Source: Berkiella_A sp964633725 (GTDB lineage Bacteria; Pseudomonadota; Gammaproteobacteria; Berkiellales; Berkiellaceae). From it: a stretch of 64,000 bases of DNA. Of the stretch, positions 52,846 to 62,155 are shown one piece after another. The stretch is taken from the NCBI GenBank assembly GCA_964633725.1, contig CAZWHY010000004.1:43503-107502 (forward strand), given 5' to 3'. The notes beneath the pieces are model-generated. The model worked only from the letters and a program-made list of their open reading frames with translations, did not search any database and was not told the origin of the DNA. The translations under genes were made by a program, and so were the position numbers. How positions within the stretch are numbered: the stretch's first letter is position 1; every line of letters starts with the position of its first letter.

Positions 52846-53502
52846 TTACGCAAGCTTTTGATTCACCACACTCATTGCTTTTGCAATCTCTTGGCGACGG
52901 CCTATATCTAGCGTTTTATTTTCCAGATTCACGGGAGATTTTTGCGCCACTTCAAAATATTTTTTCGCAGCCACAAACTCACCTTGTTCTAACAAAAACT
53001 CACCATAGAAAAAGTTGGCATCTAAGCCATCTGGATCCATCTGTAAAGCGGTCAACAAATGATGCTTTGCTTTTTCTTTGCTACCAAAGCCTATGGGCTT
53101 GCCAGGTACTCTTGAGTATAATGCACCTAAAATAACATGCGCATAGCCTTTTTCTGCACTGGCGTCTTGTCTTAAAGCAAGTTCTAAATCTTTTTTCGCT
53201 TTTTTAGCAGAACTCAAGGCAGAAAACCCACTTTTTAGAGATGCCATCGTGCTTAACATCGTGCCCCGCCACACAATAGGTTGCACTTCATTTGGGTAAC
53301 TTGCTGCCACTGCATCCACTCTTTTTATTAAGCTTTCTAATTGACTTCTTTTTTGTTTTTCTGCAATCGTATACTTTATTTCAGCCCATTCTTGCTTCAA
53401 TGGTTGCATTGCAGCATCCATTTTAGCGCTACTGGCATTTAGTGAAACGGAAATAATTACTGTTAAAATGAATGAAAATATTATTCTAAGTTGTTTAACC
53501 AT
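52846..53502 (-). CDS. Secreted TPR-like protein
   Basis: The 218-residue product has a signal peptide (MVKQLRIIFSFILTVIISVSLNA) and helical repeats of TPR type: KAKKDLELALRQDASAEKGYAHVILGALY, AKHHLLTALQMDPDGLDANFFYGEFL and GEFVAAKKYFEVAQ. It is probably periplasmic and protein-binding. It is divergent from the serine-biosynthesis fusion gene. Confidence 0.8.
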   Translation of the reverse strand: MVKQLRIIFSFILTVIISVSLNASSAKMDAAMQPLKQEWAEIKYTIAEKQKRSQLESLIKRVDAVAASYPNEVQPIVWRGTMLSTMASLKSGFSALSSAKKAKKDLELALRQDASAEKGYAHVILGALYSRVPGKPIGFGSKEKAKHHLLTALQMDPDGLDANFFYGEFLLEQGEFVAAKKYFEVAQKSPVNLENKTLDIGRRQEIAKAMSVVNQKLA

Positions 53503-53592
53503 TTTTTAATTATCCTTATAGGTTATTGGTCATTGCGTGAGTTTGCTTGTTACAATACACTATTGTTTTACGATAATATTGTGCCAAGCTTT

Positions 53593-55479
53593 ATGAAAAA
53601 CAAATTTTTTATATTCGATTTTGATTCTACGTTTATTAAAGTAGAAAGTCTAAATACTCTAGCGGAAATTGCTCTAGCCGATCATCCACAAAGAGTGGAG
53701 ATTACCCAAGAGATTGACCATATAACCGAACAGACAATGGCGGGCCAGTATCCTTTTTCAGAAGCACTCAATCAGCGCATTAAGTTACTCCCCTTAAATA
53801 AGCGCCATATTCAAGAAGCACAAGAAGCACTTAAGAGCCAAGTTAGCGATTCTATACAAAGCAATCGTGCCTTTTTTAAAGCATATCGTGAACAAATTTA
53901 TATTGTTTCTGGCGGCTTCTTTGAGTTGATTTTACCCATCGCAAATTTATTCCATATAAAACCCGACCATGTTTTTGCCAATAAGTTCTCTTTTGATTTT
54001 GCAGGCCAAGTCACAGGGATTGATCTCAACAACCCGCTGTCACAAGATCAAGGTAAAGTAAAGCTGATGCATCAACTCGGCTTACCACCAGAGCATACTA
54101 TTGTTATTGGAGATGGTTATAATGACTATGAAATCAAAGAAGCCGGCCTAGTCAAAACCTTTTTTGCTTTTGCCGAAAATGTGGAAAGAAAATCTGTCAC
54201 CCAACATGCCGATGCTGTTTTAAAAGATCTGAATGGCTTGTTTTTATTACTCAATTTAAATGTTGAGCCGGCATCACGCAGCAAAAAAGTTTTATTATTA
54301 GAAAACATTCATCCTAGCGTCATTCAGTTTTTTCAAAGTGAAGGTTATCAGGTTGAATCCTATAATAAAGCCCTAAATGAAGAAACCTTATTAAGCAAAA
54401 TCAAAGATATTAGCATTTTGGGCATACGTTCAAAAACGCAAGTCAATGAGCAAATCATTGCCCAAGCACCTCTTCTAGAAGCCATTGGCGCATTTTGTAT
54501 TGGCACCAATCAAATTGCACTGTCCACCAGCTCAAAGCAAGGCATTGCTGTATTCAATGCGCCTTTTAGCAATACCCGTAGTGTAGTAGAACTGACTTTG
54601 GCAGAAATGATTTTACTAATGAGACGAGCCACCTTGAGCCAACAAAAGATGTCTAGAGGTATATGGGATAAATCCGCCATTCAAGCCAATGAAATACGGG
54701 GTAAAACGCTGGGTATTATTGGATATGGTAATATTGGCTCTCAATTAAGTATTCTGGCAGAAGCGATGGGCATGCATGTCATATATTATGATGTGGCAGA
54801 CAAATTGCCCTTGGGCAATAGCAAGCCGCTTAAAAGCATGAATGATGTTTTAACGCATGCCGATGTTGTCACTATACATGTCGATGGACGAGCGGAAAAT
54901 CACAATTTAATCAGTGATAAAGAGTTCGGTATCATGAAATCAGGCGCTGTATTTTTGAACTTAAGCCGAGGCTCTGTTGTCGATGAATCTGCACTCATAG
55001 CAGCTTTGAAAAACAAAAATATCAAGGGCGCCGGGCTGGATGTTTATCATAGCGAACCTAGCACTTCTCCTGGGGAATTCCGCTCCCCCTTAACTGAGCT
55101 AGATAATGTTTTTCTGACCCCACATATAGGCGGCAGCACAGAAGAAGCGCAAAAACATATTGGTGAGTTTGTTTCTAAAAACCTACACCACTATAGTCAT
55201 TTCGGCGCGTCGATCGGTAGCGTTAACTTCCCTCATATCGATCTCCCTGCCCTGCAAGGTAACCAACGAATCATCCATATTCATAATAATATGCCGGGTG
55301 TTTTAGCACAGATTAACAGTATATTAGCAAACTTTAAAAATAATATTGAAGGCCAGTTTTTGAAAACAAATGAAAATATTGGCTATGTGATTACCGATAT
55401 TAATCATAAGGTTGATAAAGAACTGATTTCGGAGTTAGAAAACATCCCTAATACCATTAAAGTGAGAAAATTAAACTAA
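53593..55479 (+). CDS. Phosphoserine phosphatase - phosphoglycerate dehydrogenase fusion
   Basis: One 628-residue chain joins two enzymes of serine biosynthesis. Residues 1-215 are a HAD phosphatase of SerB type: DFDSTF (D9, D11), IVSGGF and GDGYNDYE near 173. Residues about 235-628 are D-3-phosphoglycerate dehydrogenase of SerA type: GIIGYGNIGS near 373, NLSRGSVVDESAL with the catalytic Arg, LTPHIGGST near 510 with the catalytic His, and a C-terminal ACT domain (HNNMPGVLAQINSIL) that usually senses serine. These are the last and first steps; the middle aminotransferase SerC is not here. I chose the ATG at 53593; the frame from 53491 overlaps the divergent gene. Confidence 0.9.
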   Translation: MKNKFFIFDFDSTFIKVESLNTLAEIALADHPQRVEITQEIDHITEQTMAGQYPFSEALNQRIKLLPLNKRHIQEAQEALKSQVSDSIQSNRAFFKAYREQIYIVSGGFFELILPIANLFHIKPDHVFANKFSFDFAGQVTGIDLNNPLSQDQGKVKLMHQLGLPPEHTIVIGDGYNDYEIKEAGLVKTFFAFAENVERKSVTQHADAVLKDLNGLFLLLNLNVEPASRSKKVLLLENIHPSVIQFFQSEGYQVESYNKALNEETLLSKIKDISILGIRSKTQVNEQIIAQAPLLEAIGAFCIGTNQIALSTSSKQGIAVFNAPFSNTRSVVELTLAEMILLMRRATLSQQKMSRGIWDKSAIQANEIRGKTLGIIGYGNIGSQLSILAEAMGMHVIYYDVADKLPLGNSKPLKSMNDVLTHADVVTIHVDGRAENHNLISDKEFGIMKSGAVFLNLSRGSVVDESALIAALKNKNIKGAGLDVYHSEPSTSPGEFRSPLTELDNVFLTPHIGGSTEEAQKHIGEFVSKNLHHYSHFGASIGSVNFPHIDLPALQGNQRIIHIHNNMPGVLAQINSILANFKNNIEGQFLKTNENIGYVITDINHKVDKELISELENIPNTIKVRKLN

Positions 55480-55596
55480 AATATTTTGTCAATAACCTTC
55501 CATCAGAAATATTAACCTCTGGTCAGATGCAATTGTATCCACGGATTAATTATTGTACAACCATTATAAATATATAAATAATTTTCGCTTTATTTT

Positions 55597-56397
55597 ATGG
55601 CATTAGAATCAGAATCAGAATTAGAAAAAGAAAAAATTCAACTTGATATCTCATCTCTTAGCAAAGATGTAAAATCTGCTGCAATCATATCTTTGGTTGT
55701 TTTGGTTATTGCATTGGCTTTCACTATGGGGCCTGCTTTTATTACATTGTTATATTTTGGTGTAGCCTTAGCGGGTGTTATAGCCTATATCATGTATCCT
55801 GAGCAAAGCGATGCTTTTTTAAGGGGTAAACAGTTGCACTTATTAGGTGCCAGCATTGGTTTTTTCGTCGCAGGGCCATTGGGTTTACTGCTAGGCGCAT
55901 GGATTGTGCACTTCAGCCTGGGAAAAATAAACTTTGTGGCGCAACAAGCTCAAACTGTACAAAATGCTGCACAAACACTTTTTAGCCCATTTCAATATGT
56001 TAAAAATTTTCTGGTCAAAACCAAAGAGGTTGCAGCAGATGTCTTTGATGTTTTATCTCAAATGGAACCTGATTTTACATTCCCAGAAGATAATTCACCA
56101 CAAGAGCATTCACGAAAAGACAGTGCAAAAGATAGTGATGAGTCAAAAAATAATCTAGAAGAAGAACAGCCGCTGGAAAATCCTAATAATGCGGATTTGC
56201 AAATATCCCAGCCAACATTTCAAATACAAGAGCCGTCTCGATTTATGGGCTGGTTTTATCGAAACTTCAGTCTCCTGCCCCCTGCTTTACCCATTATGTC
56301 AATACAGCACCCAATTGATCTAGCAGAGGAACAAGAAAAAACAGAAGAGGATACTAAGGAATGGGCATCACATTCTATCGACAGTGCTAAGCCCTAA
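55597..56397 (+). CDS. Unrecognised membrane protein with acidic tail
   Basis: The 266-residue product has three hydrophobic segments (residues about 28-48, 50-67, 80-104) with Gly-rich helices, then an acidic, disordered tail of about 110 residues containing a hydrophobic-aromatic patch (FMGWFYRNFSLLPPALPI). No clear ribosome site precedes the ATG. Its last 30 bases overlap the end of argS on the opposite strand. Function unknown. Confidence 0.65.
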   Translation: MALESESELEKEKIQLDISSLSKDVKSAAIISLVVLVIALAFTMGPAFITLLYFGVALAGVIAYIMYPEQSDAFLRGKQLHLLGASIGFFVAGPLGLLLGAWIVHFSLGKINFVAQQAQTVQNAAQTLFSPFQYVKNFLVKTKEVAADVFDVLSQMEPDFTFPEDNSPQEHSRKDSAKDSDESKNNLEEEQPLENPNNADLQISQPTFQIQEPSRFMGWFYRNFSLLPPALPIMSIQHPIDLAEEQEKTEEDTKEWASHSIDSAKP

Positions 56398-58125
56398 TAA
56401 GTGCAAACCCTGTTGTAAGGTTTTTTCGGCTAATTCACATAACGCGACTCTTTGGTTTTGCTCAGACACACCAATCACGCGACAATCTCTAAAGAAAGCA
56501 TTAAATTTATCTGCGAGTTCATACAAGTATTCACATAAACGATGTGGTAGTAAATCCTGAGCAATAGAGTTCAAAGCTTCCTCAAACTGGCACAAATGCA
56601 AGCCTAAGCTGATTTCGCAAGCATGTTCAAGTTTTATCTCTGCTTTTTCAATTGTGATACCTTTTTCTTCAATTTGTCGTTTGATACCATGTATACGAAC
56701 ATAACTGTACATCAAAAATGCAGCGGTATTACCCTCAAACTGCAGCATCCTATCATAGCTAAAATGATAATCATGACTACGATTGTTAGACAAGTCTGCA
56801 TATTTTATGGCGTTAATACCTAATGTTTTGGCAATATTATGCAGCTGCAATTCTGATAAATCTTTATGCTTATCAGAATCTTTTTCGACTAAAAGCTGCT
56901 CTGCCTTTTTTATTGCCGTATTAATCAGATCGATGAGTTTTTCAGTTTCACCCGAGCGGGTTTTGTACTTTTTACCATCAGGGCCTAATACTAAACCAAA
57001 AGGTACGTGATCCACTCTAACAGCCCTGGTATCTAGCCAGCCTACTTTTTCAGCCGCTTTAAACAACATCGCAAAGTGGGTTGCCTGCCCGGCATCGGTC
57101 ACATAAATCAACCAATTTGCTTTTTCTTCTTCTATTCTGTGACGAATAGCCGCCATATCGGTCGTGGAGTAATTATAACCGCCATCTGATTTTTGCAATA
57201 TAAAAGGCAAAGGCTCGCCTTCTCTATTCGTAAAACCATCCAAGAACAAACATTTTGCGCCATTCGATACTTCAATAAACTGTTTTTGCTCTAATTCAGA
57301 AACAACGCCTTTTAAATATGGGTTGTAAAAGGACTCACCGCGTTCTATTAAATCAATATCCAAGATATCATAAATTTTCTGATAGCTGTTTCTAGATATT
57401 TCGCAAATAATTTTCCATATTTTTAAAGTCTCTGGGTTACCACTTTGCAACTCAACGACTTCTAACTGAGATGCTTTTTTAAATTCTAGATCTTCATCAA
57501 ATAATTTTTTGGCTGCTTTGTAGCATGTCACCAATGCTGATATTTCAATAGGTTTTTGAGCATTCGCATTTATGATTTCAGGAGCATATTGCTTAATATA
57601 GGTAATCAGCATACCAAAAGCAGTACCCCAATCGCCTATATGGTTCAAGCGTACAACATCGTGGCCTAAAAAAGTTAAGACTCTTGCAATGGTTTCCCCA
57701 ATAATTGTGGAGCGTAAATGTCCTACATGCATCTCTTTGGCGGTGTTAGGCGAAGAAAAATCGATGACGACTTTTTGAGGCGTGTCAGCAGAGATATCTA
57801 ATAGTTTGTCTGACTTTATTTTGTCACAAAGCGTTGCTAAAAATTCAGGACTTAGCGTAATATTGATAAAACCAGGTCCCGCTATATCACAAGCCAATAT
57901 GTCATTTAGAGGTGCTTTGGCGTGCTCGGTTAAACCTTGAGCAATCTGTTGAGGCGATTTGCGTAATATTTTGGCCAGCTTCATTGCACTATTGCATTGA
58001 TAATGCCCAAATTTTGCATTGGTGCTTTTGGTGATTTCTGCAACAAAGTCCACCTCTGCCAGCTGCGGATAGGTTGCTATAAAACATTCCGTAAAGCGTT
58101 CTTGCAAGAACTTTTTAATATTCAT
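56368..58125 (-). CDS. argS: Arginyl-tRNA synthetase
   Basis: ArgS charges tRNA-Arg with arginine. The 585-residue product (family about 575) shows the N-terminal additional domain, the HIGH-type motif HVGHLRST near residue 131 after the PNTAKEMH block, and the anticodon-binding C-terminal domain (DRMLQFEGNTAAFLMYSYVRI...). GAGGC lies 5 bases before the ATG. A class I synthetase in single copy; its end overlaps the convergent membrane-protein gene by 30 bases. Confidence 0.96.
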   Translation of the reverse strand: MNIKKFLQERFTECFIATYPQLAEVDFVAEITKSTNAKFGHYQCNSAMKLAKILRKSPQQIAQGLTEHAKAPLNDILACDIAGPGFINITLSPEFLATLCDKIKSDKLLDISADTPQKVVIDFSSPNTAKEMHVGHLRSTIIGETIARVLTFLGHDVVRLNHIGDWGTAFGMLITYIKQYAPEIINANAQKPIEISALVTCYKAAKKLFDEDLEFKKASQLEVVELQSGNPETLKIWKIICEISRNSYQKIYDILDIDLIERGESFYNPYLKGVVSELEQKQFIEVSNGAKCLFLDGFTNREGEPLPFILQKSDGGYNYSTTDMAAIRHRIEEEKANWLIYVTDAGQATHFAMLFKAAEKVGWLDTRAVRVDHVPFGLVLGPDGKKYKTRSGETEKLIDLINTAIKKAEQLLVEKDSDKHKDLSELQLHNIAKTLGINAIKYADLSNNRSHDYHFSYDRMLQFEGNTAAFLMYSYVRIHGIKRQIEEKGITIEKAEIKLEHACEISLGLHLCQFEEALNSIAQDLLPHRLCEYLYELADKFNAFFRDCRVIGVSEQNQRVALCELAEKTLQQGLHLLGLSTVDRM

Positions 58126-58271
58126 TTTGCCTCAGTATGTTGGTTAAATGCCATAATGCTACCGCTCATCCTATTTTAAACCATTTTCATCCACTAACCC
58201 ACATATTTACTTCTCATTTCACCCAAAATAGCGATAAACTATGTCAAAGTTGAAGTATCGGAGAATCCTAG

Positions 58272-58667
58272 ATGTCTAATAAAGCAGTAACCCCTAATCG
58301 TATATTAAAAGAGCAAGCCTTTTCGGATGCTCTGAACACAACAATCCCTCCAGCCGAGTGCATGAAAAATGCGAAGCATATGACCTCCTCTACACAATAT
58401 TTGGAAGAATTAGAGCACGTCGTTAATAAAGCAAAAAGCTTTTTATTTGGATTTTTAGCAAAGCTGAATCTTATCGAATGGTTACAGTGGATGAATCATG
58501 CGTGTCTGAACCCGTTAAAAGACAAAGATACCGCTCGTAAACACAAATCAGGTATGGGTATCCCCACTAGCCATTACTCTGAAGCAGAGCAAGCTATGCA
58601 TGCCTCCAAACCTCGCCCAGGTAAAAAAGGCAAATCTGGCCGCGTGAAAGCTTCAAAACCCAGGTAA
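58272..58667 (+). CDS. Small unrecognised protein with basic tail
   Basis: The 131-residue product has a central hydrophobic/aromatic amphipathic stretch (SFLFGFLAKLNLIEWLQWMNH) and a Lys/Arg/Gly-rich C-terminus (KPRPGKKGKSGRVKASKPR) that could bind nucleic acid or act as a nuclear-targeting-like signal. GGAG lies about 9 bases before the ATG, and a strong terminator follows. No family recognised. Confidence 0.65.
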   Translation: MSNKAVTPNRILKEQAFSDALNTTIPPAECMKNAKHMTSSTQYLEELEHVVNKAKSFLFGFLAKLNLIEWLQWMNHACLNPLKDKDTARKHKSGMGIPTSHYSEAEQAMHASKPRPGKKGKSGRVKASKPR

Positions 58668-58698
58668 ACCTTATAGCAAATTTCGTAAATTCTACATA

Positions 58699-58741
58699 AG
58701 TCACAGTAGTTATTCAGACAACTATTGTGACTCATTTTTTG
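58699..58741 (+). terminator. Rho-independent terminator
   Basis: AGTCACAGTAGTT / AACTATTGTGACT (12 of 13 paired plus one G-T) with an 8-base loop is followed by six T residues. It ends the gene at 58272-58667. Confidence 0.9.
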
Positions 58742-58816
58742 GATAGACAACTAGCAGCATTTAGAATACACTTCGCGACATAAAATTCCCCCCCAATTTT
58801 TCATGTGGATACCATA

Positions 58817-60474
58817 ATGCACGCAACGCTCAATATAGAGAAAAAATCAGAACTATTAATGCCTGCCGGCTCATTACAAAAACTCAAAATGGCAATTTTG
58901 TACGGTGCAGATGCTATCTATTTGGGCACGCCGGATATGTCATTAAGAACCCAATCTGCTTTTAGTTTAGAAGAAGTGGTTAAGGGCATAGAGTTTGCGC
59001 ATTCATATAATAAAAGAGTCTATTTAACTTTAAATTTATTTTCTCATAATAAAGACATCCCTAAATTAGAGCACTATATTGAGACCATTCGTTCTGTGAA
59101 ACCTGATGGTGTGATTATTGCCGATCCAGGCATATTTCAATATGTTAAAGAGCAGGCACCAGAATTAGAGCTACATGTTTCTACCCAGGCGAATATTTGT
59201 TCTTGGTTGTCTGTCAGATTCTGGGAGCAACAGGGTGCCTCTTTGTGTGTTTTAGCCAGAGAAGTGTCTTTTGCTGAACTAAAAGAAATTCGAGAAAAAT
59301 GTCCCGACATCAAACTAGAAGCATTTGTACATGGTGCTATGTGCATGACCTACTCAGGTAGATGTTTATTGTCAAACTATATGATTGAGCGTGGCGCCAA
59401 CCAAGGCAATTGTGCCAATAGCTGCCGCTGGCAATACAAGATGCATGTTAAATTAAAAAATGGCACAGAACATGAATTGGAAATTAATGAACAAAATAAA
59501 GAATTATTTGAATTCTTATTGGAAGAAGATTGTCGACCTGGCGAACTCATGCCCATAGAGGAGGATGAGCGTGGTTCTTATATTTTAAATTCTAAAGATT
59601 TATGTTTAATGCCAAAATTAGATGAGTATTTGGCAATCGGCGTCGACTCTTTAAAAATAGAAGGCCGAAATAAAAGTCAATACTATGTTGCCATGGTGAC
59701 CAGAGCTTATAGAATGGCGATTGATGATTGGCAACGCGATCCAGATAACTGGGATTCCAAAAAATATATGACCGAGCTTAATACCGTACCAAATAGAGGC
59801 TACACTTTTGCCTTTCACGAAGGACGTGTCACAAATTATGCTCACAATTATGAAAACACGCAAACCCTGGCAGAATGGGAGTTTGCAGGATTAATAGAAT
59901 CCGTAGAAGACGATGCGTTTCATGTGGAAGTCAAAAATAAAATCGTCGCAGGTGATGTATTAGAATTTGTCTCCCCGACATCCAGAGAAACTATTTTGCT
60001 GCGTATTTATGAATTTATTCATGTAAAGCATGGCAAGATAACCGACTCAGTTCATGCCGGTCAGCAATTGGTTATTCGTATTCCCTTTTCTTTGTTTGAT
60101 AAAGAAGATTTACATTTTATTAAAACTGGCTTCCCAGCTATGACGGTGATTCGAAAAGAAAAAGCGCTCAACAAAGAACAATGGGCCAGATTAAAACTCG
60201 ATAAAGAAGCGCAATTATTAGAGCTGGGTAAAGAAAACTCAAGATATGAAGAAAAGCGTGTACATTTAGTGGAAGTCAAAAATGTAGACTCACGCAGCAG
60301 AACTTTAAATAAACCCCGCCTGGGCAAAGAAGGCTGTTGTGGCCGTGGCTGTAATGGTTGTTTGATTTTCTGGAACGATCCCGCTTATGAAAAAGCGCGC
60401 ACGCTCATGGCCACTAAAAAGCAAGGTGAGATGCTATCTAAAGCGGAAATGATTGTAGAGCCAGCGGAAGCTTA

Positions 60475-60475
<1 letters not shown>
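58817..60475 (+). CDS. U32 peptidase family protein (YegQ/TrhP/RlhA type)
   Basis: U32-family proteins with Cys clusters act in RNA hydroxylation (TrhP on tRNA uridine 34, RlhA on 23S rRNA) rather than as classical proteases. The 552-residue product has ELLMPAGSLQKLKMAILYGADAIYLG, the U32 signature EAFVHGAMCMTYSGRCLLSNY, ANQGNCANSCRWQY and a C-terminal CCGRGCNGC cluster. The length exceeds E. coli YegQ (about 450). I chose the ATG at 58817; the GTG at 58805 is an alternative. A hexanucleotide repeat begins in its stop codon. Confidence 0.9.
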
Positions 60476-60510
<35 letters not shown>

Positions 60511-60687
60511 TAATAACTTACGCTGGTCATTCACTGATTTTTTATCTTATTTTTAAATATTCCAACCAAAAAGACAGCCATATTTTAAATTTAGACATTT
60601 TTGAGATTAATGCAAAGGCTTAATTAGGCTGTTGTTTGACCTAATCTAACGTTTGAAATTCCTAAATATTAAATGCATCTTTATGAT
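60511..60687. other. Intergenic, nothing recognised
   Basis: AT-rich sequence between two tandem-repeat tracts, with no reading frame or terminator-like hairpin that I can support. Confidence 0.4.
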
Positions 60688-60750
60688 GTTTAACTTGTTT
60701 AACTTGTTTAACTTGTTTAACTTGTTTAACTTGTTTAACTTGTTTAACTT
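60688..60750 (+). repeat. Seven copies of GTTTAACTT ending at an assembly gap
   Basis: Perfect 9-bp units run directly into the N tract, and the sequence resumes with GTTTAA, so the array is probably longer and was collapsed in assembly. Confidence 0.95.
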
Positions 60751-60850
60751 NNNNNNNNNNNNNNNNNNNNNNNNNNNNNNNNNNNNNNNNNNNNNNNNNN
60801 NNNNNNNNNNNNNNNNNNNNNNNNNNNNNNNNNNNNNNNNNNNNNNNNNN
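60751..60850. other. Assembly gap, 100 N
   Basis: Exactly 100 undetermined bases, a conventional placeholder of unknown true length, placed inside the 9-bp repeat array. Confidence 0.98.
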
Positions 60851-60923
60851 GTTTAATATTCACAACTATATTATGCTGTCTAATGTATATTCGAAGTATT
60901 GATCGAAATAAAAAGGTGGTTGT

Positions 60924-61319
60924 ATGTTGTATTTCCTTTTCAGACAAATTGGCTCACAAACGTTCTCATCTACCCCTCGGCTGCTTAGTACGACCAATGT
61001 TACTTTTGATAGGCAACTGTATAGTGACGCTTCAGCGCATTCAAATGAGTTGCAACAATTGTTTGATAATAAGCAACAAGTGATACAAGAAATGGAATCA
61101 GCTAAAAGAATGCTAGATATGGCTTATAGAGAAGAGAGTATTCTTCAATCGAGGCAATCACAACTTGAATCGGAGCAAGTGGACTTGAAAACGAGGAAAC
61201 ATGCTTTTGAAGAATTTATCAAAAATGGTAAGACTAAAGTGGAAGAAATAAATAATAATATACAAGAATCACAAACAGCGCGGCGGTGTCCTGGGCGCCC
61301 CCCTTATCCACCATTATAA
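60924..61319 (+). CDS. Small coiled-coil protein
   Basis: The 131-residue product has a central heptad-rich helix (about residues 38-115: NELQQLFDNKQQVIQEMESA through NGKTKVEEINNNI) and a short Pro/Arg-rich end. AAAGGTGG lies about 8 bases before the ATG. No membrane segment or domain is recognised. It stands between an assembly gap and an IS3 remnant, so it could be a truncated part of something larger. Confidence 0.5.
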   Translation: MLYFLFRQIGSQTFSSTPRLLSTTNVTFDRQLYSDASAHSNELQQLFDNKQQVIQEMESAKRMLDMAYREESILQSRQSQLESEQVDLKTRKHAFEEFIKNGKTKVEEINNNIQESQTARRCPGRPPYPPL

Positions 61320-61461
61320 ATCAATAGGTTAGAGCTTTCAGTTCCTTGTTAAAAAGTACTAAACTTTAAAGCTGTTGTACAACTGTTAATAGCATTGACC
61401 TTCCCCCACACTTCCGAACAACTCAGTAAAATTGCTAAACTGAGGCCGAGGAAGGTAAACA

Positions 61462-61631
61462 ATGACAAAAAAAAACGCAAACAGTACACAGAAGAATTTA
61501 AGTCAGGAGCCATTAAGCCGGCTTTAGATTCAGGCGAGCCAGTTCCAAAGGTTGCTGAGAAACTAGGTATAAAGGCCAATCAACTATATAGTTGGATGCA
61601 CAATAATCGGCTGCCGAAATTAAAAGTCTGA
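61462..61631 (+). pseudogene. IS3-family transposase OrfA remnant, frameshifted and truncated
   Basis: The frame RKQYTEEFKSGAIKPALDSG...VPKVAEKLGIKANQLYSWM is the helix-turn-helix of IS3-type OrfA. The natural ATG at 61462, with GGAAGG upstream, is in a different frame: a run of nine A after ATGAC breaks the link to KRKQYTEEF. The protein also stops after about 55 residues, with no OrfB. A dead insertion-sequence fragment, or possibly a homopolymer sequencing error at its start. Confidence 0.75.
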
Positions 61632-61773
61632 CCTATAAAAACTGCGGAATCGAGTGTTAATAACATGCCGCGTGCTCAGCATGATTTCATTGCGTTACTA
61701 TTTGATGCTGCTGTTTTATTAATAAGCGTCAGAAAATTAACTGGCTTTTAATAATTTAATGCCACACTAACAA

Positions 61774-62142
61774 CTAACGCATTTTATTTTCTTTCGTTTT
61801 TTTTTCAGGGTTTGGGGCTTGCGCATGAATATGTTGGGCAACTACTGATTTCAATAACGGATGGCCTTCTAGCGCAGTTTCTAATTCTTTAAAATTTGAT
61901 CGCTTATTTTTTACGCAGTCTTTAACTGCACCATGTAATTCCGCTAATTTAAGCCCCACACTCTCCGCATCTGATTTTGCTTTCTTAAGAGCGATATACT
62001 CATTAAATAATTTATATGCCTTATTGACATCTGGTTTTGTATACAATTTCTGCTCATCAACAATTTTAAATGTTTGTGTGACAAATGCATTACTTACAAT
62101 ATCATCAAACTTAATTTTGCCTATACTTTTTCCTATACTCAT
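61774..62142 (-). CDS. Small helical protein, downstream of the kinase-like gene
   Basis: The 122-residue product is soluble, Lys-rich and helical, with no domain I recognise (starts MSIGKSIGKIKFDDIV, ends in a Lys/Glu tail). It starts 13 bases after the kinase-like gene's stop, so the two form an operon. GTGAG lies upstream of the ATG. It may be a partner of the kinase-like protein. Confidence 0.6.
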   Translation of the reverse strand: MSIGKSIGKIKFDDIVSNAFVTQTFKIVDEQKLYTKPDVNKAYKLFNEYIALKKAKSDAESVGLKLAELHGAVKDCVKNKRSNFKELETALEGHPLLKSVVAQHIHAQAPNPEKKTKENKMR

Positions 62143-62155
62143 GTTTTCTCACTCA

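Noticed and set aside
60653..60947. Frames crossing the N gap
   Set aside because: Translations consist of repeat units and undetermined residues; no coding evidence.
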